DNA of 64,000 nt, taken from Girardinichthys multiradiatus. Lineage: Eukaryota > Chordata > Actinopteri > Cyprinodontiformes > Goodeidae. The notes below the pieces were generated by a model. That model made no database searches and had not been told where the DNA came from. It worked only from the letters and a program-made list of their open reading frames with translations. The DNA is taken from contig NC_061816.1 in the NCBI RefSeq assembly GCF_021462225.1, positions 9,015,390-9,079,389 on the forward strand, in the 5' to 3' direction. Positions within the stretch are counted from its first letter, which is position 1. Every line of letters starts with the position of its first letter. Shown piece after piece: positions 46,355-57,605 of the stretch. The position numbers and the translations under genes are program-made.

Positions 46355-46825
46355 ATGAAAACCCTTCCTGTTCACCTGCTTGTCTGTTTGCTGCTAATAG
46401 AGGCTGTCGTCTCTGAATCCCTGAATGATGACGTTTCTGGACCGGGAAAAACAATATTTGAACGTTATAAGAAGTTTAAAAGACAGCATGTAGATAAGCA
46501 AATGACTGAGAAGAAATGCACAGATGTGATAAACCAGAAAAGCATCTACAGCAACGACAACAGTTGTAAGGAGACAAATACGTTCATCCTCGCTGATGCA
46601 AACGAGGTCAAATCCATCTGCGAGGGACAAGGAGATTATCTTCATGAAAAACATTTGACAAAGAGTAAAAGAAAGTTCAAGGTTGTTGTTTGCACACTGA
46701 CTAAGAAAGCCCGGAAACCCAGATGTCAGTATGAGGGAAAGCTGTACAACAGCAGATTTGTTGTAGTGCAGTGCACAGGTGTACCTGTGCAATATGCAGA
46801 AAACGTTTTAAACTTTGAAGACTAA
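46355..46825 (+). CDS. RNase A-family secreted protein, catalytic C-terminal His replaced by Gln
   Basis: 156 codons, one coding exon. Residues 1-20 form a signal peptide (MKTLPVHLLVCLLLIEAVVS). The mature part has the RNase A family landmarks: FKRQH with the first catalytic His (H45), CKETNTF (71-77) with catalytic Lys K72, and six cysteines (55, 71, 89, 113, 124, 140), the three-disulfide pattern of angiogenin-type and fish RNases. The C-terminal catalytic position, normally PVH, reads GVPVQY, so His is Gln at 146 (CAA, one base from CAT/CAC). Known family chemistry needs both histidines, so strong loss of RNA cleavage is expected while the fold should be kept. A lysine-rich surface would suit membrane- or heparin-binding roles (inference). 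AATAAA follows at 47046. Confidence 0.92.
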   Translation: MKTLPVHLLVCLLLIEAVVSESLNDDVSGPGKTIFERYKKFKRQHVDKQMTEKKCTDVINQKSIYSNDNSCKETNTFILADANEVKSICEGQGDYLHEKHLTKSKRKFKVVVCTLTKKARKPRCQYEGKLYNSRFVVVQCTGVPVQYAENVLNFED

Positions 46826-47045
46826 TTGTCCTCTGAACGCCCCAGATCTTTGTAACCACAACCATTTAAAAGGGGATGTTCCTTTTTGTGTGTCTATCTG
46901 CTGTTGAACAAACCTTGTTCTATTAATGTGTCCATTATTGTGTTTTCTCTAAAAACAGCAAACCTTGATCTTCATTTGGACATCTGGCATGTACATTTTG
47001 ACTTTTCGTGCATTGTACAAAACGTCTGTACCACAGTATGCAAAG

Positions 47046-47051
47046 AATAAA
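47046..47051 (+). terminator. Poly(A) signal of the RNase at 46355
   Basis: AATAAA about 220 bp after the stop codon. Confidence 0.6.
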
Positions 47052-47234
47052 CGTACTATAACAAACTGCCTCACAGAGGCTCTATTTCACAAAATCTCAA
47101 CCCTTGTTCAAAAACAGGAAATAATTTGAGTTGTCCTTATTATGATTGCTAAAAAAATACTTAACTTAATGCATGCATTTCAACAAATTTGAATATCTTC
47201 AAAACATTTATTCTTGTGTAAAACAGGATTTTTA

Positions 47235-47690
47235 TTTTTTTTATCTCATGGACATGTTATGGTCTACACAGACGGAGGGAAGACTGTTGTCGAACAGCCA
47301 GCCACTGACACCCTCTATGAAGAGGATAAGCCAAAACTGGGAATTGCTAAAAAAAAAAGCTAGCTGTTCACAGAGTGCTCCATCTTAACATATTAAGGGA
47401 AAATAGAGTGGAAGGAAAAACTGTGGCAGAGTACGGTCCATAAGCAACAGAGAAAACTATAGCCTTGAAAGAATGAAGACACAAAGTTCATTCAAGAATT
47501 TGGGGAAAACTCACAAGTCACAGAGTGAGCCATCCCACACAGCCGGATCAAGAATATGGGCTATAACTGACATTCCTGGTGTAAAACCATCTCTGAACCA
47601 GAGACAATGTCAGATGTGGAAAAGAGGAGAAATCTGTGTGGGGCAAATATGTCTTTTAACTTTTTCAGTTTATGGTATATCATCTAGAGC
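47235..47690 (+). mobile_element. Tc1-like transposase relic
   Basis: Degenerate counterpart of the 5' transposase region at 10930-11200: GAAGACTGTTG, GACACCCTCTATGA, AATTGCTAAA and GCTGTTCACAGAG in the same order. Ends and catalytic core are missing. Confidence 0.55.
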
Positions 47691-47789
47691 AAAGAAATAC
47701 CCTGTCCTAAAGGCCTACATAATTATGTAAAAAACCCGATCACCAACAGGATCAGATGTTAGGGGGGCACCACTGTGAGGTCCATCCTA

Positions 47790-48446
47790 AAGCCCAAACA
47801 AGCTCAACTTTATGTCAAGAACATGGCCAGAGTTTCTGATTTGGGTTATATCTAGGTTTGATTGTTCAGTATGGGCAATGCAACACAATGTCATTCTGGG
47901 ACTGTGAATTTGGTTTTGCATCTCACCTTGTGAACTTTGAACATGAATTACTGCAGTTCAGTTTTAATCTGTGGGGAAATTAACTTCAAACTAGTTCTTG
48001 TCATGTGAAACTAACTCTGGTTTTGTGGTTATGATCAAACAAACTTTGACAAAGACTAAACTTTGTGTCTTTACACCAGTGGTTTTGTCATCCTCTCAGT
48101 CTGAATTCTTCACACCTTTCTGCTCATGAGAGAACTCATCTACTAGGAGCCTAAAGTGCAGCTAAACAATTAAAATAATGAATGAAAAACATAGTTAAGA
48201 ATACACCATATCTTAATGGGTGTTTGTCCTGTTATGCAACAGTGAAATTCTGCCAAGATTCATAGAAGATACAGATACTTATGGCTATTGAGTGATGATC
48301 ATTGTGACGTTAAATCACCAATCAGTGGTTTTTAAACCTATTATTCATTATCCATGCTTAAAGCAACTTAACAGGTATGCCTTTATTTGGTAGCATATGA
48401 AAAACAGCTTTTGTATTGGCTAGTTAGAAACGCCCTTCAGGGTACT
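47790..48446 (+). repeat. Tandem duplication upstream of the second RNase, unit A
   Basis: About 650 bp, beginning CAAACAAGCTCAACTTTATG and ending CCCTTCAGGGTACTGAAGC. Nearly the same sequence follows immediately as unit B. Both junctions share AAGC, so the duplication may have arisen through short homology. Confidence 0.88.
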
Positions 48447-49303
48447 GAAGCACAAACAAGCTCAATTTTATGTCAAGAACATGGCCAGATTTTCTGATTG
48501 GGGTTATATCTAGTTTTGATTGTCAAGGATGGGCAATGCAACATAATGCCATTCTGGGACTGTGAGTTTAGCTTTGTTACCTTGTGAACTTTGAACATGA
48601 ATTACTGCAGTTCAGTTTTTTTCTGTGGGAAATTAACTTCAAACTAGTTCTTGTCATGTGAAACTAACACTGGTTTTCTGATTATGGTCAAACAAAATTT
48701 CCTGTGGCGGTCTATGCCTCAGTGGTAGAGTAGGTGCATCATATGCAGAGGCTTCAGTCTCCGGTTCGATTCCCGACCATGAGCCATTTGCTGCATGTCT
48801 TCCCCCTTCTTTCTGGCCAGTAACTAAAAAGGAAAGGTCACTATTGTCACAAAAGTCCCTTGGTTTCCTAGATAGGTTAAACCTTGTATTTCTATAAATG
48901 CAGTCAAGACTAAACTTTGTGTCTTTACATCAGTGGTTTTGTCGTCCTCTCAGTCTAAGTTCTTCACACCTTTCTGCGCATGAGAGAACTCATCTACCAA
49001 GAGCATACAGTGCAGCTGAACAATTAAAATAATGAATGAAAAACTTGGGTAAGAATACACCGTATCTTAATGGGTGCTTGTCCTGTTATGCAACACTGAA
49101 ATTCTCCCAAGATTTATAGAAGATACAGATACTTAAGGCTATTGAGTAATGATCATTGTGGCGTCAAATCACCAATTAGTGGTTTTTAAACCTATTATTC
49201 ATTATCAATGCTTAAAGCAACTTAACAGGTATGCCTTTATTTGGTAGCATATGAAAAACAGCTTTTGTATTGGCTAGTTAGAAACGCCCTTCAGGGTACT
49301 GAA
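48447..49303 (+). repeat. Tandem duplication upstream of the second RNase, unit B (with SINE)
   Basis: Matches unit A along its length except for about 200 bp at 48700-48903 that unit A lacks. The unit contains GTTAAATCACCAATCA / GTCAAATCACCAATTA, which resembles TGTCCAATCACTTC upstream of the RNase at 46355, so it is part of the ancestral RNase upstream region. Confidence 0.88.
48700..48903 (+). repeat. tRNA-derived SINE inserted in unit B
   Basis: A head with box A-like GCCTCAGTGGTAGAG and box B GGTTCGATTCC, then TTTGCTGCATGTCTTCCCCC, a fish tRNA-SINE body. Its absence from unit A gives clean pre-insertion sequence. Confidence 0.8.
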
Positions 49304-49344
49304 GCAAAATGCTCGATGATGAGAGAGAAAAAGGGGGATTTCTG

Positions 49345-49448
49345 ATTGCTGAAGTCACACCTCACTTTGACATCTGAAAGCACTGAACACTTTCTTCTTT
49401 CTTTGTCTCATTTTTTACCTGGGGGGACTTTCCACTTCTTTATTTCAG
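49345..49448 (+). other. Non-coding first exon of the RNase at 50377
   Basis: GCTGAAGTCACACCTCACTT, then pyrimidine-rich sequence ending TATTTCAG before donor GTAAAAT (49449). The donor context matches the left-edge RNase gene. The intron to acceptor CTTCTAG (ending 50367) is about 919 bp. The start is estimated; no clear TATA box or AACTCCTCCT was found here. Confidence 0.55.
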
Positions 49449-49454
49449 GTAAAA

Positions 49455-49545
49455 TATTTATTTTATTTTATATGAGAGACCAACACAATGTAGGTCATAA
49501 TTGTGAAATGGAAGGAAAATAATGCTTGCTTTTAAAGTTTTTTAC
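49455..49545 (-). mobile_element. Tc1-like terminal fragment in the RNase intron
   Basis: A GAGAGACCAACACAATGTAG block followed by CATAATTGTGAAATGGAAGG matches the reverse form of a common fish Tc1 inverted repeat. Confidence 0.5.
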
Positions 49546-50376
49546 TTGTTATGATCTGAAAAGTGTGGCGTGCATTTGTGTTCAGCTCCCCTGAGGCAGA
49601 ATTTAGCAGACCAACTTTTCACTGCATGAACTGCATGAACCATGCTTTAAATTAGCTTAATCTTTTCATGAATATTTATGAAAAGGGATCATACATTAGG
49701 GCTATACTACTTGTTTGTATGTGTAGATATATGACAAAAGTACCGAATTCAGAAGGACACAAACTGAGCCCAAAGCAAAAGGAAAAATAATCATTTATAC
49801 GTTTCCTAGGTTTACCTAAACTTAGCTTTAAACTTTGCAATTGGGAAGTTAAATTCATGATAAAAACAAAATTCACCATGTCCTAGTGTTTATTGTATTT
49901 TGTTCTTAGAAGCTTTTGCATTTCTCCTTAATTGTTCAATAAATGATGACATAGTAGAATCGGTTCTGTTTCTGTACACTTAAGATAAAATGTTGATAAA
50001 TGTACAACCTGTGAAAGATCATCTTATTTTTTTTACATTTAAACCTTGGAAATAATAGAGGGTGCACTTTCTTTGTGCCATGACTGCAAATTTAGGTTTA
50101 GTTGGTTTGCAAATTATAAACTGTATGAATTTCTGTTGTTTTGTAAACCTGTGGAGAGAATTTCTTAACCAAAATGCCTGTTTTATAAAACCGGAGGTCC
50201 ACATTTTAGGACATGTAGGAAATTATTTACAACTTTACAAACATGATGTTTGGAAAGATGGTACATTTGTTGTATAAAAGACTGGAATTAGAGTCATTGT
50301 ATGTTTTTATTATGAGGTTTTTCTGTTAATATGTTGAATTCACAAACAAATCTTCTTGTTCTTCTAGCACAGAACA

Positions 50377-50847
50377 ATGAGGATCCGACCCGTTTACCTC
50401 CTTGTGTGTTTCTTGCAGCTGCAGGTCGCTGCCTCCGTCTCAAATAAAACAAACAGCTCTAAACCAAAAGAAGGACCAACTTTAGAAAAAGATTATGAGA
50501 AGTTTAAAAGACAGCATATGGCCCAGCGCATGGCTCCAACTGACTGCACATCAGAGATAAAACAGAGGAACATCAATGGGAAAAGAAGCTGTACGGCGAC
50601 TAACACGTTCATTCTCAATGATGAGAAAAACATCATAGCCATCTGTGAAGACCAGGGAGAATATCTCAATGAAAGTCATTTGACCAGGAGTGAAAACACG
50701 TTCCAAACGCTTGTATGTAAACACATGAAAAAACCCAAAAAAGGATCATGTCAGTACACAGGACAGCTGCGCACAAGCAGAATTGTGGTGAAATGCACAA
50801 GTTTACCTGTTCACTATCAGGAAGACATTTTGACCTTTGAAGAATAA
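50377..50847 (+). CDS. RNase A-family secreted protein, catalytic Lys replaced by Thr
   Basis: 156 codons, one coding exon, parallel to the gene at 46355. Signal peptide MRIRPVYLLVCFLQLQVAAS. The mature part has FKRQH (first catalytic His, H47), six cysteines (57, 72, 90, 114, 125, 140) and SLPVHY with the C-terminal catalytic His at 146. The family signature CKxxNTF reads CTATNTF, so the catalytic lysine is Thr at 73 (ACG, one base from AAG). Known RNase A biochemistry uses this lysine to stabilise the transition state, so activity should be strongly reduced. Three N-glycosylation sequons (N23, N26, N98) are present. Alternatives: a pseudoenzyme with binding or antimicrobial role, or early decay with an intact frame. 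Confidence 0.92.
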   Translation: MRIRPVYLLVCFLQLQVAASVSNKTNSSKPKEGPTLEKDYEKFKRQHMAQRMAPTDCTSEIKQRNINGKRSCTATNTFILNDEKNIIAICEDQGEYLNESHLTRSENTFQTLVCKHMKKPKKGSCQYTGQLRTSRIVVKCTSLPVHYQEDILTFEE

Positions 50848-50849
50848 TT

Positions 50850-51770
50850 GTGTTTTATAGATGCAAGATGTTTGTAAAATTGAATCATTTAAAGACAGCT
50901 GCATTTTCATGACATCAGGACAAACTCTTGTCATGCCGCTTTGAAATTGTTTTTAAATGCCAGAAGCTCTGATTCATGAATTGGTTAATTTCTTGCTTTT
51001 AGTTTGTTACCTCTTTCTCTTTGTAGACCTTTGTTTCTGTTTTATTTTGGCAATCTGATTCCTTTTTTCCACTAATTTACTTCCAGTTCTGCTTGGGGCT
51101 CCTCTGTCATTGTCACATAGTCATTCTTGGGTTATGTTCTGCTCAGAGATATTGTTTTTTGAACCTCAGTTTCTAATCAGTAATTTTTTTCCTCAAGTGT
51201 TTCAGTTTCCCGTTTCCTTCTCAGCTGTTTCCATTTAGTTAAGCAATCTCACCAGTTCTTTGTCCCAGTAATCCATCTTCCCTGTATATATTCCTTACTG
51301 GTTTATTCAGTTTAACATCCACTGTTGGTTCCTGTTTGTGCTGATAAATCTTTTCTGTTTGAATTATGAATATGATCTACACCAAGTTTCCATTATTATT
51401 ATTAAGTACTTAATTATATTCAGTCTGCTTTCTAACTACCAACCTACATCCACACAAAAATTGACAACAACATTAGGATACTTGGAGTAAATAAATATTC
51501 TTCTTCAGTGAATATATGCTGCCTTTGACTGTTTCTTAGTTTAAAAAGAATAAAGGTGCATTTGTCAAAATGTTTAAAGTGTAATAATTTGTGTTGCACT
51601 CATAACAATTATGACTTCAGTTATGCCATTGTAAGAATTTTATAAAATGTATCACAAGTGAGGTAAGAAAAAAGAATATGAATAAAATGGTATGAATAAA
51701 GCTTGCTAGTAAGGTTTCTGTTGTTTTATTACAAGCAATGTAACAAGTATTGTAGTTTCCATGGTGAAAA
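50850..51770. other. 3' flank of the RNase at 50377
   Basis: Pyrimidine-rich spacer. AATAAA at 51549-51554 is a possible, distant poly(A) signal. No gene recognised. Confidence 0.35.
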
Positions 51771-51771
51771 C

Positions 51772-52160
51772 ATGTACAGCACTAGGAAAAATATTTACCA
51801 ACCTACAGATTTCCGTTTTTTGCATTTTAATCACACTTAAATGTTTTGATCAATAAATTATTTTATATCAGACAAAAACTTGAGTAAATTCAAAAATTAT
51901 GTTTTTCAACAAAAACATTAACTGAAAAAAAGCTTTCCAAACCAGCCTGACATTATGTGATAAAAATAGGAAGTTCATCATTCACAACCAAGCCTGATTA
52001 CTGTCAGACTCAAGAAATCACTTAAGTAGAACCTGTATGACAACACGAAGTAGGCAGTTTCCTATGGCAACAGCTAAAAACAAACTGATCAGCGTCTTGT
52101 GGAAGGCAAGATTCTACCAAAGGTCCTGTAGCAATTTTTGTTGATACTGAGTACTAACTG
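51772..52160 (+). mobile_element. Tc1-like element relic (left end and 5' region)
   Basis: TGTACAGCACTAGGAAAAAT, CACACTTAAATGTTTTGATC and AAGCCTGATTACTGTCAGAC blocks match the end and pre-transposase region of a fish Tc1 family. The transposase body and the right end are absent. Confidence 0.6.
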
Positions 52161-52499
52161 TAAGCTGAAACTGTTTAAAACGGGAAGTTTGTTTTAAAAC
52201 CACAAGGCTCAGAGGGATCTGCTGCAGGAGTGCGCCGGCTTTTGATGTTGCTGTTTGTTAACTTTTTCAAGTAGCCCCCTTCTTGAATTTTTAAAGACGA
52301 TATGCATCGGCTAGGAGGTGCATAACACAACAGCAAAGAGACAAAAAATGAAAGGCTGTTGAATGCTAACAACAAAGGATGTGTTGCTGGCTTCTTGCTT
52401 TGATCACGTCATCATTTCTCCTAAATGAAGAGGCCCGGGATTCATATTTTGTAGATTAAATTTTGTTTGTTTTGTTTTTTCTGCAAAGCTATCAAAATC

Positions 52500-52835
<336 letters not shown>

Positions 52836-52869
52836 CTGTTGGAACATGAAGGAGCCATCCACAAACTCT

Positions 52870-53430
52870 TCATGTAAAGTTAGCAATATGAAATTATCCA
52901 TCATGCCTTTGGTATGCTGAAACATTTACAGTTACTTTAACTGGAAATGAGGAGCAACCCCAACCTCCTGAACAGGCCCAGGCCCACCCATTCAGGTATC
53001 CGGGCCTCCCAAGACAGATTACAACACCAACACAAATTAAGTTGCACCTATGCAATGGACTGACACAAGACAACCAGCAGAGGGTGCTGTGGACTATTAA
53101 GTTGGACTTTTGGAGGCTGTAGAGACATTTTGCACGTCTTGAAATTGATCCTCCTGTTCAACATTTCTCTTAAAAAAATGCTTTTTCTTTGCATGGTACC
53201 AAAACAGACCCTGGCTAGAATATTCAGTAAAAAGGGATGTAGCATACTGGTTCCCTTGCAGACAGGTTATTTCTAACACATCATAATCAGTATTTAAAGA
53301 AAAAGGCTTCAGAGATTGGAAACATGACTTAGAAAAATAAAAAGGACTAAACAAGCGAAAGGCCATATACTCTGTAAGGCTTTGGAAAGAGAAAATGATT
53401 CGCATTCAGACTGGTTCTGAAATCATAACC
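52870..53430. other. Spacer, no gene recognised
   Basis: Overlapping short minus-strand frames with no motifs. Confidence 0.3.
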
Positions 53431-53436
53431 CTGGCT

Positions 53437-53700
53437 CACAACAGATATTACAACCCCAATTCCAACAAAGTTGGGACGTAATGTAAAATGTAAATAGAAA
53501 CAATGATTGGCAAATCCTGTTCAACCTGAATGCAATTAAATCCACTATAAAGACAAGATATAGACAAACTGTATTGTTTTTTCGCAAATATTCACTCATT
53601 TTTAATTTGACGCTAGTAACACGTTCCAAAAAAGCTGGAAAAGGCGCAACTAAACAAGCACACCTGTTTGGAACGTTTCACAGGTGAACAGGTCAGTTGG
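53437..53700 (+). mobile_element. DNA-transposon terminal fragment
   Basis: ACAACCCCAATTCCAACAAA then GTTGGGACGTA, GATTGGCAAATC and CCAAAAAAGCTGGAAAAGGC is a widespread fish non-autonomous DNA transposon end. The family is not assigned. Confidence 0.5.
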
Positions 53701-54110
53701 AAACAGGTGAGTTTGGCACTGACCTTGGCTATGAGTTTCTAAGATTTCTGCAACATATGAGCTAAAGTTTATGCTAATCTGAGCATAATTACGCAGCTTC
53801 TTCTGGTGACTGATGCACACTTACATGTCACTGTTGAAGTCACTATTCCTAATTTTGTATTATTAAACAGCTTGGTTATCCCCCAGACTGTAGATGGATA
53901 TCTACATGACATCCATGTTTCTGATCTCTGAGCAAACAGCTTCAGCTGTCAAACAGACACTTTGTTGTTGTATCTTAAAGCCTTTAGTCATGATCTCTGA
54001 ACCGTTGGCTCAGGTAATGGGAATTTTGCTACTAAATTTAAAGTTAAATTCAAATTTTAAAGCAATGGAAAACTAAGTAAAGCTAATAAATTATCTTAAG
54101 ATATTTTATT
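53701..54110. other. Spacer, no gene recognised
   Basis: Nothing assignable. Confidence 0.3.
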
Positions 54111-54114
54111 TAGC

Positions 54115-54240
54115 CCTGTGATGGACTGGCGACCTGTCCAGGGTGTACCCCGCCTCTCGCCCATAGACTGCTGGAGATAGGCACCAGCTTCCCCGTGACC
54201 CACTATGGAATAAGTGGTAGAAAATGACTGACTGACTATT
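54115..54240 (+). repeat. Dispersed LINE 3'-tail repeat
   Basis: Same unit as 34675-34800: GATGGACTGGCGACCTGTCC, CTCTCGCCCATAGACTGCTGG and GGAATAAGTGGTAGAAAATG. Confidence 0.7.
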
Positions 54241-54739
54241 TTATTTAAACACATTTTATTGCTAGATCTGTTGGCTCGAACCAGGAACTTAAACGGTACT
54301 TTAGTGTATCACATTGAACTGTTGCCTCAAACAATTTCTCACTACTTTTGTGGACATTTATCTGTTTATCATTATCGCTGCAATCTTAAGTTTAGGTTAT
54401 CACCAACTTTGGTCCCATATTGTCTGAGCTTTAGTCCCTCCCTTGCTCTCCTTGTATTTTATTCTGGCACATTGAAATCCAGCTTGGGTTTGGTTAACTG
54501 CTGGCCTTCAACGCAGGATGATAATGTGACACTCAGCCAACAGTGTTTAGCATAAGCTGAAAAACCTTAGGAACTTTCTTATATGAAAATGTAGATTTGT
54601 GACAACAGATCCCCTAGTGTAGGGGAAGGGCAGAGCCTAGCTACTAATGCTATTCAAGTTTTACATTAAAATAGTCTGCATTTAGCACTAATGCTAATTC
54701 AATTCAGTTTAATTAAATAGTGCCAAGCAAAGGTCTTGA

Positions 54740-55210
54740 TTTACAGGTCGGTCTTCGTTCCCACCCTCACCTATGTGCATGAACTTTGGGTCATGACTGA
54801 AAGAATGAGATCCTGGACATAAGTGGCTAAAAGGAGCTTCCTCTGCAGGTTAGCCAGGCACTTACTTAGAGATGGGGCCATGAGCGCGGCCATCCAGGTG
54901 GAGCTTGGAGTAGAGCCGCTACTCCTCCACATCAAGAGAAGTTAGCGGCGGTTCCTCGGGCATATATTTTTGGATGCCCCCTGGATGCCTCCCTCGCTAG
55001 GTTTTCTAGGCACCTCCTACTGGCAGGAGGCCCAGGACAAAGCCAAGGACTCTCTGGAGGTACTGTGTCTTTTGACTAGCCTGGGAACATCTTGGGCTTC
55101 CTCCAGAGGAGCTGGAGGAGGTGTCTGGGGAGAGGAAAGTCTGGGCGTCTCTACTGAGACTGCTGCCTCTGTGACCCGGTTCCGGATAAGCGAAAGACAA
55201 TGAATACGAG
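54740..55210 (+). mobile_element. Non-LTR retrotransposon 3' end relic
   Basis: The plus strand encodes, over shifting frames, the C-terminus of a LINE reverse transcriptase: LWVMTERMRSWT, LARHLLRDGAM, VELGVEPLLLHI, RRFLGH, and LPPEELEEVSGERKVWASLL before a degenerate tail ending GTTCCGGATAAGCGAAAGAC. Frameshifts and stops mark it as dead. Confidence 0.75.
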
Positions 55211-56035
55211 TAAATAGGGCCAATTAACAACTAATATCGTCTCACTTCATATCCCTGCATGTCTGCTGTGCTCCGCTTCATTCTGGAATCGTCTTCATTA
55301 ACAGAAAACAGTTCTGTAGGTCAAAGTTTACATATGAGGTGTGTGAGTGTTTCATTCCTTCAGATTCAGTTGCTGACATGTAAAAAATGTGGATAACTTA
55401 GCTTGCATGAAAACAAATCATGTCACTGCAACATATAGCATAAAAGCATCTTCATGAGTGTAATGTTTTCCATATAAATCTGTAAAAAGTCATAATGGGG
55501 TTACAGCTGCTAGACACATTAAGTTAAATCGTGGTGAAATTACTGCTTTCAGACTTTACTCTGCTCGCAGTCCAAAGTGCAACACTAATTAATATAATTT
55601 GTATTTAAAAGGATCAGTGTACATTAATCAGTATAAGAATCCTAAATGTAAATGTGGGCAAGTTAAGGCTTATTTTTAAGCCTGATGCAAATAAGTATCA
55701 ACCTGGCAAAATAAAACAGTTTCACCTGATTTAAAAGTATAAGCACAACAAAATACAAGTTGAGTTTTATTTCTTTATTCATTGAACAATGTGTGATCAA
55801 AAGCTATCATTGTTTAATTCCTGGATTATTCTTTAAATGCAATGAAACAGATATAGGTACCATAATAAAAGGTCATGCAAAACTAGTTACACTTGAGAAA
55901 GAAGAAAATAGTTTGATGCTTAGCGTACAATGTACCTTTATTAACATAGTGATAAGATATATTATAGGGCACATGATAAAAGATTATTAATATCTGCTTT
56001 CTGATTGCTGAGCAGAGGATGTGGGGGATGCAGAG
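55211..56035. other. 3' flank of the RNase pseudogene
   Basis: AT-rich; nothing assignable. Confidence 0.3.
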
Positions 56036-56040
56036 CACAA

Positions 56041-56492
56041 TTATTTATTACCGCTTATTTGTTTGCAAAAATGCACAGGTAAATTATTTGCACATTGTAC
56101 CTCAAGAATTTGGTCATCCTTTCTGCTGCCTTCATAGTGCCCTGTCTCTATAAGCTTACAGACAACCACGTTAAATCTTTTTTTACTTTTTTTTTTTTTG
56201 TTTCAGTTAGGCCATCACAAATGGCTTTCATGTCATTTTCATTAGCAATGATGAATGTGTTGATTTTCTTTGGTCCTTTGGTGTCATCTTTTTTGTTTCT
56301 ATCTTTTGTACTGACCTTCTTTATTAAGTTTATTTTTTTCATCTCTCTTGTGCAGTCGTTTGGATCCATGGCTTCAATAATATGCTGTCTAACAAACTCC
56401 TGAAAGCCTTTTTCTGATTCTTCAATCGTCTCAGGGGAAACAACCTGGACCAGCAGCAAACAGACAAGCAGGCAAACAGGGAAGATGCTCAT
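56041..56492 (-). pseudogene. RNase A-family pseudogene, frameshift at an A13 tract
   Basis: ATG at 56492 with signal peptide MSIFPVCLLVCLLLVQVVS. FVRQH keeps the first catalytic His (H37), but the CKxxNTF motif reads PKKINTF, so its cysteine is Pro while the Lys is kept. After AICDGLTE a run of 13 A (plus-strand T at 56187-56199) shifts the frame; the open frame ends at 56148, while the homologous continuation (FNVVVCKL, then NNLPVHF with the C-terminal His) lies in another frame up to TAA at 56041. A cysteine of the C-terminal half is also missing. Two disulfide partners are lost besides the frameshift, so decay is the best reading. The homopolymer should be verified, since it is error-prone. 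Confidence 0.85.
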
Positions 56493-56732
56493 TGTTGCTG
56501 AAAGAAGAGCAGAAACATTGGTTGATGAATGAATTTAATCCAGTAAATGTCTTTGCATTCAGCAGTCAGCTAGTTTGGGTATTTTTGTCTGATCCTGCAA
56601 AAAGCAACAAGCAGCTTATATTTAAAGACAGTTTCAAACAGATGATTGTATTTATAATTTTACACCTGTCTGTTTAAACAGAAGAGGGTGCTGCTGCTGA
56701 GAGGAAATATTAATGAAAGAAGTGCATAAAGT

Positions 56733-56965
56733 ATAAACTCATAGCCTCTGTTATAATAAACAGACTACACCTCTACACCCATTTCTTTCTCTGAGAAAAA
56801 AAGCCACAAACATTATTTCCTTACATTAGTTTGTGACTCATCACTAGATGAGTTCACAGTCTGCAGCTTCCTTCTGCTTTTTATGATTGTTGAGATGTTT
56901 ATGACATTTGACTTTAAATCAAATAAAATCAAATGTTTAAAGTGGGCATGAAGAGCAATGATTAA
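56733..56965 (-). repeat. RNase intron segment duplicated at 61601-61826
   Basis: Within the 5' UTR intron of the pseudogene. TAAACTCATA, AACAGACTA, CAGTCTGCAGCTTCC and AAGAGCAATGA blocks occur in the same order at 61601-61826. Confidence 0.78.
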
Positions 56966-57385
56966 ATTATGAAATCAACACAAACATATTTCCAATATGA
57001 ATATTTCCCAGATGTGAAACTTACTGCCTTTTTTTGCTTTACTGGTCTCAGACGTGGTAACTGGTTCTTTGAGTGTTTCTATAAACAGAGTTATAGTAGT
57101 TTTAACATTTGTGCATAACTTTTAAACTGATTGCTTGGTTTATTAAGCTGTACATATTTTCATCTGCTCTTTGTCTGACCTGCTTTGTAGCGATATTTCA
57201 ACCTTGCTGCTTTAAACTGGAATGATTACTTATTAAAGATATTTAACACAGATAGATCTTTCTGTTAAGAATCAAAATGGCAGAGTCATAGCTTTAACTT
57301 GACTTCTATTTTTGGGTCACCTTCAAAGAGATCCCATGCAACATTTATGATTCCCAGATAGAAAATGGTATTTATTCTTACTCAC

Positions 57386-57500
57386 CACTTTGAAAAATTA
57401 AGTTGAGAAAAAGTTTCACAGCTTTCGCATCTGAGCAGGAATCAAAAGAAAAGGTCTTTTGATTTTTAAGCGTCAAGGCGAGGTGTGATTGTAATGAAAT
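57386..57500 (-). other. First exon relic of the RNase pseudogene
   Basis: Minus strand: ACAATCACACCTCGCCTTGA, similar to the first exons of the other RNases, ending AAAGTG before donor GTGAGTAAG (GT at 57385-57384). The acceptor for the coding exon is TCTTTCAG ending at 56498. Confidence 0.5.
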
Positions 57501-57514
57501 TACCCCAAATTCTA

Positions 57515-57605
57515 CTTCTCTTCTCCTTTAATACACAACAATCTGAAGGAGGAGTTCACTCACTAACCTATCCACAGCTGAAGCTTTCTATTTGATACCA
57601 TATTA
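57515..57605 (-). promoter_or_regulatory. Promoter region of the RNase pseudogene
   Basis: AACTCCTCCT (57547-57556) and TTGTTGTGTATTAAAGGA on the minus strand, plus the upstream ATGGTATCA/TAGAAAG block, as in the left-edge RNase promoter. No clear TATA box. Confidence 0.5.

Noticed and set aside
46394..46792. 132-codon minus-strand frame
   Set aside because: Antisense to the RNase at 46355-46825, which has signal peptide, six cysteines and family motifs.
47790..49303. Possible CRISPR-like or satellite array
   Set aside because: Only two long units, one with a SINE; a simple tandem duplication. No CRISPR expected in a vertebrate genome.
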